A DNA stretch of 64,000 nt from Pseudeuparius sepicola (GCA_963920635.1 OY987308.1:6142225-6206224); one strand, 5' to 3'; counted from the first letter of the stretch, positions 10,240-22,782 are shown. Notes: generated by a model not told the origin, from the sequence alone. Made by a program: numbers and translations.

Positions 10240-10975
10240 ATTCCATCCCGGCAGCGTCCTCCCAAAAATACATACCTACGTTAAAACATCTTTTCGATTA
10301 AATTTTCTATCTTGTGGGTGATCAGGTGTTTATACCTATGGAGCTTGATCTTCACGAGCCAGCCTAGTTCAGTTCTTCTCGACCTGTTTTTTAAGTTTGT
10401 CTCACCTGGTTTTCCCGAAAAAGAAAATTGAAAACCTCCCGGCAGTGTTCCGCGAAAAATATATAGGTACTCACATTAAAACATCTCGACAAAATTTTCC
10501 ATCTTGCGGGTGTATACCTATGAGACTGGATCTTCACAGGCTAAAGGCCTAGTTAAGTTCTTCTCGGCCTGTCGTCTAAGTATGTTTTGCCTGGTTTTAC
10601 CAGAAAAGAAAATTGGTGACATCCTGCCAGTGTTCTCCGAAAAATATAAATATGCATTAGAATATCTCTGGACAAAATTTTCCATGTTGCGGTTGTATAC
10701 CTATTATGTTTGTTTTACCCGGATTTCCCGAAAATGAAAACGAAAATTGATAACATCCCTACAATATATACCTACCCATTTTAAAAAAATATCTCTCGAC
10801 GAACATTTCCATCTTGCGGGTGTATACTTACCTATATTATGGTACTGGATCTTCATGGGCCAAACGCCTACAGTTCAGTTCTTCCCGTCTCGGCCTGTAT
10901 TTTAAGTTTGTCTCGCCGGGCTTTCGCTTTCTCGAAAAAAAAAAAAGGAAATTGGCAGCACTCTCCCAAAATATT
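10240..10975 (+). repeat. Degenerate tandem repeat, about four units of 120-215 bp
   Basis: Units begin near 10250, 10441, 10627, 10751 and a partial one at 10955. They share the order CCGAAAAATATA, ATCTCGACAAAATTTTCC, CTTGCGGGTGTATACC, a CTGGATCTTCA block, TCTTCTCGGCCTGT and AAGAAAATTG. The third unit lacks its middle part. No ORF is conserved across units. Confidence 0.7.
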
Positions 10976-11443
10976 AGTTTATAGGAAGGTTAGGACATTG
11001 GACGACTTGAACGGGAAGGGGGGGGGTGAGAGAGGCAAAGGGGGGAAAGGCCGCAATATACGTTGGTAGCATTTACACGTGAATTGGCGATTTAGTAGCT
11101 CCCTAAAATGATAACGCTTCCAGCACACAGACGTTTTTGGCATGTAGGTACTTTGTTTATGGTGTATATTTATGTTGTTTTGGCTGTTTTCGGTTATTTC
11201 TTCATATTAATGTTTGTGCAATAAAATAACGGAACTTTGTGGAGTATGTTGGAGCATCGCATTTTTGTTTTATGTTTGTGTTTTTACTTTGTTTTCGGTT
11301 TTCAATACCAGTATTCTCCCTTTTGACACGCCATGGTATCAAGCTGAAGCTGAAGGCCAGCTGGTGAGAGCGACACCGTCGCGCGATGTTGCCGGTGCAA
11401 AGGGACTGCCTTTGGTTTTGGAATGTCCTAACCTTCCTATAAA
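10976..11443. other. No recognisable feature apart from a G-rich tract
   Basis: Contains a purine- and G-rich run near 11018-11055. I saw no gene here. Confidence 0.5.
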
Positions 11444-11553
11444 CACAGACCTATACATATCGCCGTTGAGTGATTATTCCTCACTCAACTACAGTGAAAT
11501 GAATAATCAAATATTCATTTCACTGCTCAACGATATAGCTATATAGGTCTGTG
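11444..11553. repeat. 110-bp imperfect foldback with inner hairpin
   Basis: The outer arms CACAGACCTATA and TATAGGTCTGTG pair, as do GTTGAG and CTCAAC. A perfect inner hairpin at 11492-11525 pairs CAGTGAAATGAATA with TATTCATTTCACTG. A smaller hairpin (CCAAGGTCT and AGACCTTGG) lies at 11607-11636. This may be a tiny MITE; no target duplication was identified. Confidence 0.6.
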
Positions 11554-11832
11554 CCTAACCTATATATTTTGTGGTCTGTGCTATAAACTAACTTTGGGTG
11601 ACAGCCAAGGTCTCTAGAGGAGAGTAGACCTTGGGTGACAGAAAAGTTACTTTTTCTTATTATTCATTGAACTGACATTCGTTTGTCACACAGAGATCAT
11701 AATAATAGCCGAATTCGAGCGGATGACCGATTTTAACCAGGTTATAAAAAGTTAGGTTAGATTATAAGAAATTGAAGATTAAAATAATTGTGAACCAATG
11801 ATGAACTCCAGAAAAACTCAAATGCCAAAGAC

Positions 11833-12600
11833 ATGTTTGCTGAGAAAGCAAATGATGTCAATGAAATTGATGTTACAGACATTTTTGACTATTCAAATTT
11901 ATCTCTCTCGGTAGGCATCGCTGAAGATATTCCCATCATAATTTTTAATACACCTGATAAGACTCAACACAAAGCTCAAGAAGAAGTGCTCGTAGAAAAA
12001 TCTTTAGAGCAACTTTCTCCACTTTTGGAACCAAACTTTCAGCAAATAAAAACTACTCAAGTTGCAACGACGTCTACAAATAAATCAGGTTCTAAAAGCG
12101 AGACAAATTCGAATTTAGAAAAACAATTGTCACCACTGCCAAACAATTCTAGATGAGTCTATCCCGACCCCATTCAAAACAATTTTGTTTTGGCCTACAC
12201 CCAAGGAAAATATTGCTAAGCGTAGGGTAATAACGGATAAAGTACCTTCTCTAGCAACTTCATTTCAGTGGCAACAAGAGAAACTATTAAAAATGCAAAG
12301 GAAGCAAAAGCGTACCCAAAAGAAAGAAATATAAAACGAAAAGAAGAAAGCAAAAATTCCTGTTTTACAAAATTTTACTAAAAGAACTTCTAAGCGCAGG
12401 GCGACGAATAAATTACAGAGTGTTACTAGAAACCTTTTCTCCAAAAAAGGCACAGAACTTTTAACCACTGAACCTTCAACATCATAACCTTTAGATGAAT
12501 CTTGGTATTGTGCATTGTGAAACAATGAAGATCAGATAGACATGCATATTTGTTATTCCTGTCTAAGATAGTACCATATAGCTTTCCAACCAAAATGGTT
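11833..12600 (+). pseudogene. C-terminal part of a pogo-like (Tc1/mariner) transposase
   Basis: An ORF (11833-12156) rich in Ser, Glu and Gln is followed in the next frame by IPTPFKTILFWPTPKEN. Next come a Lys/Arg/Glu-rich coil (KMQRKQKRTQKKE) and, after further stops, SWYCAL and DMHICYSC. This is the usual tail of insect pogo/jerky-type transposases: a PSPFK..LFWP motif, a basic coil and a terminal Cys-rich module. The catalytic DDE domain is absent from this copy. Frameshifts and stops at 12332, 12486 and 12518 make it non-functional. Confidence 0.6.
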
Positions 12601-12659
12601 ATATTTGAGCGCCAGAAGTTGTAATTCTTTACACTAAAGTGAAGTAAAATTTGATACAA

Positions 12660-13984
12660 TAAAGTGAAGTAAACTGAGCAGTTAATTTTACAATTTGTTC
12701 ACTGTTGAAAAGTTGAAAAAAACACCGAAAAAATGTTTAAACTTTACAATACAACATCGGAGATGTTCGTGAGCTTAATATGAAAACACTGCAAGCACGA
12801 AAAGTTCACGTGAGCATTTAAAGTTTTGTTTACGAGCACTTAGAAAATTTGGACTACTGAGTTCCAAGTTCTGGGTCGTTGACACTGGTGATTCGCCACC
12901 TTTGCTCCAAGCTTCTTATCGTTGTAGTTATGACCTCAGCTAGACTCGAGACTCAAACTTGGGTCATGGACGATTCAACCTGGGGCTAGACAATGTGTGT
13001 AGGTATGTCCGTATTCTGATGGTGCTTCGCTCACATACCGGAGTGCATGTAGTCTCCAAAAAACAACAGTCGAAACGTGGACGCGTTTACAATGGATAGT
13101 TAAATTTCTTAAATGTAATAAGATTGGATCGATAAAAGCAAGTAACTTTGACTTAATGTACCTTGAACCTTGACTATGAAATAAATAAAAAATTAATATC
13201 CAAAAGCGATCAATTATCTTGATTTAATCTGACATAATAAAATTACTGCACTATATTTACAAGATAAAAGGTAATATTAACAAAATACAGAATGATTGGC
13301 GACTTCCCGATTTCACCTCTAGACAAAACGCAAAAACAATACCTGTAGGCTAGGTAAAATAAGAAAACTTGTCGTTAAGTCTACATCAAGCAAAATAGCT
13401 CAAGTGTGGCTTATCTAGCGATTCTGTGTAGAAAACGTCACATAGTATAATTTAAATAACCAAATTTTGGCCACTACCCATCACGTGAAGCCCAGAGAAC
13501 AAGGAAAACCGTTTCCGATGAGATGGCTACGGCAAAGTCGACAAGAGTCAGGTACAGATAAATTCAATAATCTATGTAGCTAACTCACGCGGAATACTGC
13601 CTTCTGTAAACTCTCTGTGGTCCTCACGCTGTTGGTCGCTGGTTGAACCTGATAAATGTGGGCAAAAACCGTAAACAACTTGTCCACAAGGTTCACCGAC
13701 ACGTGGTCATCACATGTAAAAGAAAAAAACCAGAAAACTTATTAGCAAAAACCAAAAACACAAGTATACCAAACCACTCAAGCTGCTCTCAAAGACGAGT
13801 ATAAAGTTCCGAAAAGAGATTTCCCAGCGGAAAATTCGAATGAATAATTCGGAATATAACCTCACGCGATGCAAATCTTACGAGGGACTTCTTCGCAATA
13901 TGGATGACTTCCGCCTTCCAGAATGTCATAGCAGGTTTTAAAAGTTAAACTTATTTATAAAAAAACTCGATAACTAAATATAAA
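12660..13984. other. AT-rich stretch without a recognisable gene
   Basis: No ORF with family features was seen on either strand. Short ORFs here have no motif I could support. Confidence 0.5.
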
Positions 13985-14427
13985 TGAAAGAGAGTAGGCG
14001 TCAATTCTGCCAAACTCTTACCACTTAGAGTAGACAGAACTACGAAACACTCACTGATCGTACATGAAGTTAGCGCTAACCAATCACAAAACTGAATAAA
14101 GTGAATATTGTCTGTGATTTACGTTAGACAGTGTTTACAACAAGGTAGTTATTCCAATGATACATACCTTCAATTGATGAGTGAAAATTAAACTCTTTTG
14201 CAACCGGCACATACCTTTCTATACTGATCAACAGTTTGGTTCTGAAACAACAAGCTCTACATAGGTAGTCAATTTATTATGCATCAGCTTGTATAGGTGG
14301 TTGCAGATAGTAGGGCAACATTCTTAAAAATGGTACGTTTATACGGGGTGCGACGAATGAATCGGAATTAAATAATGCACTTAAAAAGTCATAACGAAAA
14401 CTAGACCGAATTTTTGTTACATAGTCT
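13985..14427 (+). repeat. Dispersed repeat, copy 1 of 2
   Basis: About 440 bp that align, with scattered indels, to 22806-23260 in the same orientation. Shared blocks include ACTGATCGTACATGAAGTTA, TTTACAACAAGGT, CCGGCACATACCTTT and TTGTATAGGTGGTTGCAGAT. It is non-coding. It may be an LTR or a non-autonomous element; the edges are approximate. Confidence 0.8.
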
Positions 14428-16245
14428 ATCAAAAGATGATACAGAAGAATTTCAATGTCCCTTTTGTGAGTGACCAATAAATTAATGTTTCATAATTCAA
14501 ATTTCTACCAATGAAATACCAAATATATTACGTTTAGTTTTTAAAAAATATGTTTTTTATTTTAGTTTTAAGTTTAATATTTATAAAACGAATGATACCA
14601 TATTTCATTAATGACTAGATAGTTAGGGTAAACTATACAGTAGTTGGCCCTCATACCTACAGTTATTGACCACATCGTCTTTTAAGCTCTGTTGCTAATG
14701 ATCCGTAAATTTAGATATTTTTATTTTATAATGTTGAGAAACTAGTGACTACTAAATTCTAAATATTTAATGCTGATCGCGAAGCAATCAAATCTGCTGC
14801 CCGATCTCTGAGTTTCCCTTAGATAGTGTCTAAAATACAAATGTTGTCTGCCTGATATCTTAATAGATTATAATTAATGGTAGGTTCTCCGTTTGGCATT
14901 TTGAAAAAATTATTTAAAAATATAGAATAATGGGAAATTGGGAAAATACAAAAATTATAAGAACAAAAAAGTGGAAATATACAAATCATAGAAAAACTTG
15001 GAGTTGTAAGAAAATCGAAGTGTTCATGTGATTTTTCTTCTTCGTTGTCTTCTTTTTTCCTCGTTTTCTTAATTCTAAGGTCCTTAACTTAGCCTCTGGC
15101 AGTGCCGATGTGTGGATTCCAAAGGGGTGGAAACAGTGCCGATATGGGGATGCTTCCGATGGGGTGTTGACAGTGCCGATGTGTTGATGTCGTCCGCTTT
15201 GACGTTCCTCCTTGTCTTCTAAACAACCTTGGACCAAATCCTCGGGGTGTGGAACCAGCTGTTCTTCCGCGACTGTGCCGATTTTTTGATAAAGCGGCGG
15301 ATCGCGAGATTACGATGGTTCTTTCTTGAGACTAAATCGTTTAAGCGAACCGAGGGTGCCGAATTTTGGACTTCGTGTCACGAAAAAAATCCGAACGACT
15401 GCGCCAGTTACCGAGGAGGGTTGACGCAAAATCGTTTTTTAAAAAGATATTATCTTTATTAAATACAAATAGGAAGTGTTTGCTCTTGGTCTATGGCCCG
15501 TACATAATACATTGTAATGTAATTTGTGTGTTGAAACTCCGTTACCACGTTTGAATTAATTATTGTCGAAATTTGTTTCTAATAAACAACCTTTGTAAAT
15601 ATTCTAAAAGTGTGTTTTATTCCTTTTTGTCAATAACCGAATCATATAACCGGTTTCGATAGCTGGGCCGAAACTATGGTTATAACCATTGTTGGGCTTA
15701 CTTTGTATTTTCTTATCTTATGCTTCATAAACAAGTTTCTATGCTACCTAAACAGCATATAACTTGCTTGAAAAAAAAAATTGTTTCCATGATCGTTATA
15801 ACATTTAAACTTAAATATGTATTACTTTACATCGAATAACTCTTTTAACAGTACTTGGACATGCGCGAAAGGTATGCCATCCCTTTTTCAGCATTTTCAT
15901 AATAAGAACTTGCATACTTCTCATTGGCAGCCTGTTCAGAAACGTGGAAAAATTAATTATTAAAATACAAGATCACGTGGCAATAATAGCCCTTTGGACC
16001 CACCCTAACGGTATGCCTATGGTTTTCCGAGGAATTTTCTATTTGAACTTCATTATAAAAAACATGGCAGCCTGTATAAAATCATATCAAAACGCATATT
16101 TTTCGAATAATTGAAAACTCAGTTTTTCACATGAAGAACCCAGGATGACTCTATGATTCATACCTTATTATTGTGAGAATATGTGCCACATAATGCCCTT
16201 TGCAAGGCATACTGAGTAAAATCACGTCCAAAAATCTGTCACTAT
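14428..16245. other. No gene recognised; short CAGTGCCGAT tandem repeat at 15100-15200
   Basis: Three copies of a roughly 36-bp unit beginning CAGTGCCGAT start at 15100, 15134 and 15171. The stretch 15460-15720 is AT-rich with AATAAA-like signals and could be an LTR fragment, but I could not pair it with a partner. Nothing else is supported. Confidence 0.45.
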
Positions 16246-17746
16246 CTCCCGGTCTATCAGTGAAATACGAGCTTGGTCGGATTCCATGGTAATTTTAGCA
16301 TGGATAAAATCGCATCCGTCAAAATGGAAAACCTTTGTTTCTAATCGGGTTAGCGCCATTCAAGAGAAAGTGGATCCAATGTGCTGGAATTACATATCCA
16401 CTCACTCAAACCCGTCAGAGATATTATCTCATCAATTGTTTTATTCTGGGCCGCCTTTCTTAAAACAACCACGCGAAGAGTGGCCGAATCAAGTCAGACC
16501 TCCGGTCACTTCTGAAATTACTCTAGAGGAAAGAAAACTGACCGTGATAATGGCCAAAACTAGTGACATTTCTGAAAACGTTTTTGATTTACTCCTCAGT
16601 CGCTTCTCAGATTTAACTAATATTAACCGCATTTTAGTTTACGTTGTTCGCTTTATTAACTCTGCACGCAAAATTTATTTCAATAATCACTCTCCCACCT
16701 TTAGAGAATTACACGACGCTTTACTTTATCTAATTAAACACGTACAACATTCGTCCATTCGTTCAGAAATTGCTGCTATTTTAAACGGACAAAAACTACC
16801 AAAAACTTTTCAACGACTAAATGCCTTTCTGGATGACTCAGGAATGCTACATGTTGGCGGTCTCTTACACCATGCTTCACTAACATACGATAAAAAACAG
16901 CCATTGCCTCTACCGAGGAATCACAGATTAACTACTATGCTTATAGAACAAATACATAAAAGATACCTGCACGCCGGTAATCAAACTGTTCAGTATTTGC
17001 TTTACCAAACTTATTGGATTATCTCGGGCAAACTAGCCGTGAAAAAAGTTCTACCGTAATGAATGCAGTGTTTCAAAGTTAAACCACAACCTCTACAACC
17101 GCTAATGGAAAATCTTCCAAGTCCAAGAATATCTCAATTAAAAACTTTTTCACATACCGGAGTTGATTATGGTGGGCCGTTTCTTATAACAATGTCAAAA
17201 AACCGTGGAGTTAAAACTACTAAAGCCTATGTTTGCTTATTTGTTTGTATGTCAACGAAAGCTTTACACTTAGAGTTAGTGAGTCAGCTAACAACCGATG
17301 CACTCATCGCATCCTTACGCCGATTTATCGCTCGCCGCGGTCGATGCAGTCACTTGTATAGTGATCAAGGGACGAACTTTATAGGCGCCAATAAGAAAAT
17401 TCAATCTTTAGATTCCACTCAACCTATCACTTGGCATTTTACTCCCTCCGGGAGTCCACATTTTGGTGGACTTTGCGAGGCCAGCATCAAATCAATAAAG
17501 GGTCATTTGAAGAGTTTTCTACCGTACTGTGTCAAGTCGAAGCCATTTTGAACACCCGACCGCTTACCGCTCTCAGTTCAGATCCTAACGATCTAACTCT
17601 TTTAACACCAGGGCACTTCTTCTGGAGCCTTTAACCGCAGCCCCTGATGTAGATGTTCTCGACGAACCATCCAATTGGTTAACGCGTTGGCATTTGCTCT
17701 GGAAAAGGTGGCATCGAGAATGTCTACACATACTCTGCCGTGTTAA
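16246..17746 (+). pseudogene. pol: BEL/Pao retrotransposon pol fragment (RNase H end, integrase)
   Basis: The fragment starts in the RNase H/tether region (WSDSMVILAWIKSHPSKWKTF), a BEL/Pao hallmark. The integrase zinc module follows (LIEQIHKRYLHAGNQTVQYLL at about 16950, then ECSVSK-like sequence). The core shows HTGVDYGGPF, YSDQGTNFIGA and [14 protein letters not shown] as the D, D and E blocks. A stop at 17057 and a frameshift near 17515 break it. After the shift come [10 protein letters not shown] and the C-terminal NWLTRWHLLWKRWHRECLH. Integrase would insert the element cDNA into chromosomes. Sequence of a different DNA transposon begins at about 17750. Confidence 0.85.
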
Positions 17747-17749
17747 AAC

Positions 17750-18066
17750 CAAATGTCGTATCTACAATTTTTAGCGATTTTTAGCTAATAGTATCACAGT
17801 ATTCCTTACTATGCATTCTAAACTATTGTTAAGGTATTTTGTCGTTTCTGCAATTTGTAAGCCCTGAATAAAGGATTTTAGATTTGTCGTAACTGAAAAA
17901 CAAAGGATATATTAAAAAAATTTAACGTATCTACAATTGTTAAACAATATTGTCGTAAGTGCATCATTTTATGTAGATACGACAAAATTACGTAATATTT
18001 CCCGCAGATACGACAATTTCATTTAACATTATTGTGGATTTATCGCTGACAGATGACATCGCTATG
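17750..18066 (+). promoter_or_regulatory. Left end of a D-N-C-type transposon with subterminal repeats
   Basis: The motif TGTCGTATCTACA, or its complement TGTAGATACGACA, recurs with variations at about 17753, 17840, 17895, 17930, 17954, 17970 and 18007. Repeats of this kind near transposon ends are commonly transposase-binding sites. They sit exactly between the end of the BEL/Pao sequence and the transposase relic at 18351-20452, as do the GGCAGTAAGTGA repeats in the intact element at 40381-44026. No matching right end was found. Confidence 0.55.
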
Positions 18067-18350
18067 TCATCTGTCAAATTCCTAACCTATAAAATATCAT
18101 TCTTTAACATGTTTTATACCAAACGCCAAACTTCTTATTGAAGCTTTTGAAGTGCAATCAGCAAGGTGATTAGTTATTGTTAACAAAAAAAGTGCAGTAT
18201 ATGTTTAAGAATACAGGACTTAAATGCAATTTTATTGAAGATTACCATTTGAGGTCCCTTTTTTCCACATTAAGGTAAGAAGTGTGCTGCTTAGAGAAGG
18301 TATTATTTTAAAGAAGAAAATTGTTATTGTAGAATACCAAAGTAAAAAAT

Positions 18351-20452
18351 ATGAGTGATAGATCAAAGAAATTGTTAACGCTGGCTTTAAATAAAGAACT
18401 TGTTAGTAAATTTAAGAAAAAATCGAAACCAAATCCTGGAAGAAAAAATGATACACAGAGAGATACTGATTACGTACCTGAAAGTAAAAAACAAAGATCC
18501 ATCACCAAAGGAGTAAAGAAGGGAATAAGAACATAAAAATTATAAGTAACATATTAGTTGTTCCACCCTTTAACATGCCACATAATTCCAGTAGCACAAG
18601 TTTTAAACCTGATGATAAAAAAATGTTTGAAAATATTCAAGATAAAGATGAAAGTGGTTCACTAAGTAATACCAAATACAAGTGAGGATGATGATGTGGA
18701 AAGAGTAGAAGATAAAAATGTAGCAGTTGGTGATAATGAGAAGTTGTTCAAAGAAAATGATGGCATCCAGGTGGCAAAGAACAGTAGTATTACAGAAGAT
18801 AATCCCGATGAAATTGTAAAATTAGTAATCAGTGATAATATAGCAGAAGTCATTAAGCAAGATATATTATTATACACAAAAACAGGGTCTCTTAGGAAAC
18901 GGAGAAAGTTCACACAGCCTCTTGCAGAAAGAAAAGAAAATATAAAAACGGAAAATCAACTGAAACATGGGCCAAAGGAGATATGCAATACAATGTGCCT
19001 AAAGAAGTGTTTGATGAAAATAAGCTCTGAGAGAAGACAGGGTATAAATTATCAGTACTGGAATTTAAATAGGATAGAACAAAATACATTTGTTTATAAT
19101 CACATATCACGTGAATGCACACAACGAAAAACTGTTGGTGATGGAACTAATTCACGAAGGGAAAATACAATTCGTTATTATTTTACAGATGAGACCGGCA
19201 CCAGAAAAGAAGTATGTAAAGTTTTTTTCCTCAACACTTTGGGTTATATACAAGAAAACGACAGAATTATAAGAAATGCGTTGACAGGTATCATTTCAAA
19301 GTCAATAACCCCTTTGCCAAGTAAAAAGCTCAAAAATAACAATGCACGAAAAATTGACAGAAAACAGATTATTGACCACATTAACTCATTTAATCCTATG
19401 ATTTCTCATTACCGGAGAGAGCATGCTACCAGAAAACGGTACTTACCTAATGACGTAACAATTAAGAAAATGTATGAACACTTCAAAGACAACAACCCGA
19501 ACGCTTCATTTTCCTATTATCTGTACACGGAAGTAGTGTCTCAAGAAAATATATCATTCACAAGGTTAGGACATGAGGAATGTTCTAATTGTGAAGAATT
19601 TAACATTCATCAGAAGAATACAGGGCATCAAAAAGAAACCGATAAATTGGATGGTTGCGAAGTTTGTTGCAAATGGAAAAAAACACCATGAGAGATACAA
19701 GCGTGCTCGAATGGAATATAAGAGAGACTCTGACTTATTAGAACCTGGAAAGTTGGTTTATACAGCGGATCTGCAAAAGGTTGTTAATAATCTACTCATA
19801 GTTGCAATTTACTTTTACTAAGCATACGCTTTTTCAGGTCGTGATGCTTCCTAGGTGTGAAATGTTTAAAGAAATTATTTTCACTCCAAGAATAATAGCA
19901 TTTAATGAAAGCTTTGTTCCTGCTGGTACTGGATATAAAAAGTTTGGTCCAACGGCAGTACTATGGCATGAAGCTATAAGTGGACGGTCGAAGGAAGACC
20001 TGATAAGTACTTTCTATGCGTTCCTATGCTCTATTCGTGACTGTGATGCATTAGTCGTATGGTTGGATAACTGCAGTGCCCAAAATAAAAATTGGGTACT
20101 GTTTTGCTTTTTTGTGTACATTGTAAACTCCAATGAAACTTCGCTAAAAATGTTAGATGTCAAGTACTTTGAGCCGGGCCATACTTTTATGGCTGCCGAC
20201 TCTTTCCACCACCAAGTATAAAACTCTCTCAAAAGCATGAAGAAAGTTTACGATTTTAAAGATTACATTGCGGCGGTGAAGAATACCTCCAAAAAAACTC
20301 ACATAATTGAAATGGACATAAGCAGTTTCAGTACCTGGCAAGACAATTCATCCAAATTTAAACTTAATAGAACCACCCACATGGTTCATGTCCAATTTGA
20401 AAGGGGATGTTACACGCTAAATTATAAAAATAGTATCGATGAACCTTTTTAA
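18351..20452 (+). pseudogene. Broken D-N-C-x-x-Q-N-K-N transposase (relative of the intact gene at 41049-43599)
   Basis: Pieces in order: an exon starting MSDRSKKLL with the acidic DTDYVPES block; a long frame at 18696-19691 with a Cys cluster (CNTMCLKKC), VCKVFFLNTLG, INSFNPMISHYRREHA, RLGHEECSNC and CEVCCKW; then VVMLPRCEMF, LWHEAISGR, WLDNCSAQNKNW and FEPGHTFMAADSFHH at 19840-20215; and a C-terminal piece at 20237-20452. The order and motifs match the intact 787-residue protein at 41049-43599, but sequence identity is moderate, so it is a separate family. It is broken by stops and frameshifts (18536, around 18680, 19691, 20221), some of which may be intron borders. Confidence 0.75.
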
Positions 20453-20459
20453 TTGTAAT

Positions 20460-21389
20460 GATATTGTGATCTTGTGCTATAAATACTGAGGTTCGCCGGG
20501 AAAAACACGACAGTTGTTCTCATACCTTCGGGTCATCAACATCTCGATGTAACCCAGCAACTCGTTTTGTAACCTGTGCTCGCGAATATACATATACCCT
20601 ATTGCTACCGAAGTTGTGGTATTATTTCTCATCTCCAAATAACCCGTAAGTACTACGTGTTTTCTGTGAGACCGCCGCCACAGCAACCAAGAGCAATCCA
20701 ACCACCGCAGCAGCAGCAGGACGCTACCTCTCCACGCCAATAGACACTTACCAGGAAGACGTGTCCAGAAGACAGTCATTTCAGTAAGTACCTTTGCCCA
20801 TTTTGTGAAAAGCAGATCTCCTGTTTTCTATATTGTAAACAAGTGAATCTTAATCTCAACTTATAATTATCTTTCTTTTTATATTTTTACGATTACATCC
20901 ATTTGGCACTACCACATTCGCTACAAACAATACAACTGTAATAGGTATTTTAACATTAAGTTTTATGAAAATTATAATTGGCATACAGGTTGCACACATA
21001 TTAATAAGTTGTTTTGTTGGGATGTCTATTATTTTCTAAAGAAAAGAATGTGTGGACTAGTGCCGGTTACGCAGACCTAAATAATTTAACAAATGCTGCA
21101 AAAACATGATCAATCATTTAAAATCTGCCCTTTCTTTATGTAACTTTGGACAAAATAGGATAGAGTAGGTAGAAATCGTAACCTGATGCGAAGACTTATT
21201 GATATAACTTGCTTTTTGGGAAGGCAGGAACTTCCATTCCGCGGACATACAGAAAACACTGAGTCGTCCAACATGGGCAACTTTATAGAATGCAAAATTA
21301 AAAGAAAGTAAAATTCTCTCAGTCAAAACTCCACAATATGAAAACTGTACCGCTAAGGGTTCATTTTCAGCAGTAAAAAATTCTTTTAG
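20460..21389. other. No gene recognised
   Basis: The stretch includes a CAG/CCG-rich segment at 20690-20760 that might be an old exon or leader, ending near a donor-like CAGTAAGT at 20790. I found no motif that supports a family. Confidence 0.4.
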
Positions 21390-21399
21390 TAAGATTTTT

Positions 21400-22035
21400 T
21401 TTAGGGTCAGTGGATCCGTACGAAACTGATGAAGATCCTGACTACGAACCAGAGGAGGAAAATAACGACGGGAACGACGATCCAAAATTAGAGCACGGGG
21501 AATCGAGAAAAATTTTAGAGGCTAAGAAAGAGTAAGAAGGGAAATGGACTGGCAGGATAAAAAAGAAAGACGCTTCGTGATTCTGGTAAGGAATATGTTG
21601 GATATAAGAAAAAGGGTCACACTTGTTCTGTGAAACCTTATAATCATAGTTGCAGATATCGCTGCCATAAAAATATGACAGCAGAAAACAGGACACGTTT
21701 ATTTGATGGATTTTATAATCTGTCCTCTTATGACCTCCAAAATTCATTCTTGTCATTGTGTATTAAAACAAATCAGTTTGTAGAAAAAAGCTACAGAAAA
21801 AAAAAACAAAAGTTTTAGCACTGCAGGTCTGTAAAAGGTTTCTGCTAAAAACATTCAATATCAGCAGCAAAAGATTTACCACTGTATGTGCCAAAACTAT
21901 CAGTAGAGGCATATGCGGAAAAGATAAAAGAGGGCATAGTCCCGGTTCCAGGATACACCCAGAAAAAGTAAATAAAGTAAAAGAGCATATAAATTCGTTC
22001 AAGAAATATCGTCGCATGATTTCCACAGGGTTCTA
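21400..22035 (+). pseudogene. N-terminal relic of another D-N-C-type transposase
   Basis: After an acceptor-like T-run ending in AG (about 21390-21401), a frame opens with DPYETDEDPDYEPEEEN, the acidic block seen in the intact protein. A second frame at 21600-21818 holds CRYRCHKNMTAENRTRLFDG, which aligns with CRCQSICINKINEDRRRKIW of the intact copy. A third short piece (VKEHINSFKKYRRMIS, about 21975-22025) matches the start of the SFNPxISHYRRE region. Everything downstream, including the catalytic part, is missing. The similarity to the 18-kb copy is low, so it is a third lineage. Confidence 0.6.
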
Positions 22036-22267
22036 AGTATACTTTTGATCAAAAATGTGATTTTTTAATCAGCTGACGTAAAAAAATAATTTTACATCGC
22101 CCACTATAAAAAGCGTAGCTATTAAACCATAGATAGCGCCACAGTAGCTAATTCTAAATAATTCCAAGTGACATTTTGAGAACATCTGTAATGGGTCGCG
22201 AGGTTCTAAGTACTTTATACACAGATTTGTGATCTTGTTGCCTAACTAGCTGCAAATTATTAAAGTA

Positions 22268-22614
22268 TCATGTCGAGTTATGATGATTAGTCGGACTTTG
22301 AGAGCTCTGGATCGGAATATCTTCCTGAAAAGGACGAATGTAGGACGAAATCAGTTACACAAAAATAATTCAGTTGTGATTTGTAAGAGACAAACCCCTT
22401 TGTGTATTCTATATCGAAAAAATATAGTGAAGTCTTCCTTTATGTGGACATTTCACCCAGAAAATATGCTGATGCACTTTTTGATGATGTTCATATAACT
22501 CGGGCTAAACCTATAATCCCAGAAGATAAGCTAAAACATATAGAATTTTCATTCAAGTGGATGTATTTTGAAGAGAAAGAATACATCAAGAATGAATATC
22601 GTAGAAAAGATTAA
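22268..22614 (+). pseudogene. Possible N-terminal relic of a fourth D-N-C-type transposase
   Basis: The reading frame MSSYDD, stop, SDFESSGSEYLPEKDE resembles the acidic E/D-Y-x-P-E block at the start of the other family members. After two further stops it continues as SKKYSEVFLYVDISPRKYAD, which I do not recognise. The assignment rests mainly on the acidic block and on the neighbouring relic, so it is tentative. Confidence 0.35.
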
Positions 22615-22695
22615 AGATTAAGAATGTAGTCAAAACTGGAACAGGTAGTTTTTTTTGTTTTCTGTCAGTGTAATACAATGTATTTTTTCTACAAG

Positions 22696-22782
22696 CGTGC
22701 GGAAAAGTACACTTTTCCACACGCATTTTAGTTTAGAAAGTGTCACTTTTCCGCACTAGAGCGGAAAAGTAGTGCGGAAAAG
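22696..22782. repeat. Clustered palindromes with core GCGGAAAAGT
   Basis: One palindrome (22696-22723) pairs CGTGCGGAAAAGT with its near complement. A second (about 22745-22770) pairs ACTTTTCCGC with GCGGAAAAGT, and a third copy of GCGGAAAAGT follows at 22773-22782. The cluster resembles the subterminal repeats of the D-N-C transposons and may mark the end of the relic at 22268-22614. Confidence 0.6.

Noticed and set aside
20237..20452. Independent small gene
   Set aside because: It follows the D-N-C motif block directly and aligns with the C-terminal region of the intact transposase (YDFKDYIAAV versus YDYQDFVTAV), so it is part of the broken transposase.
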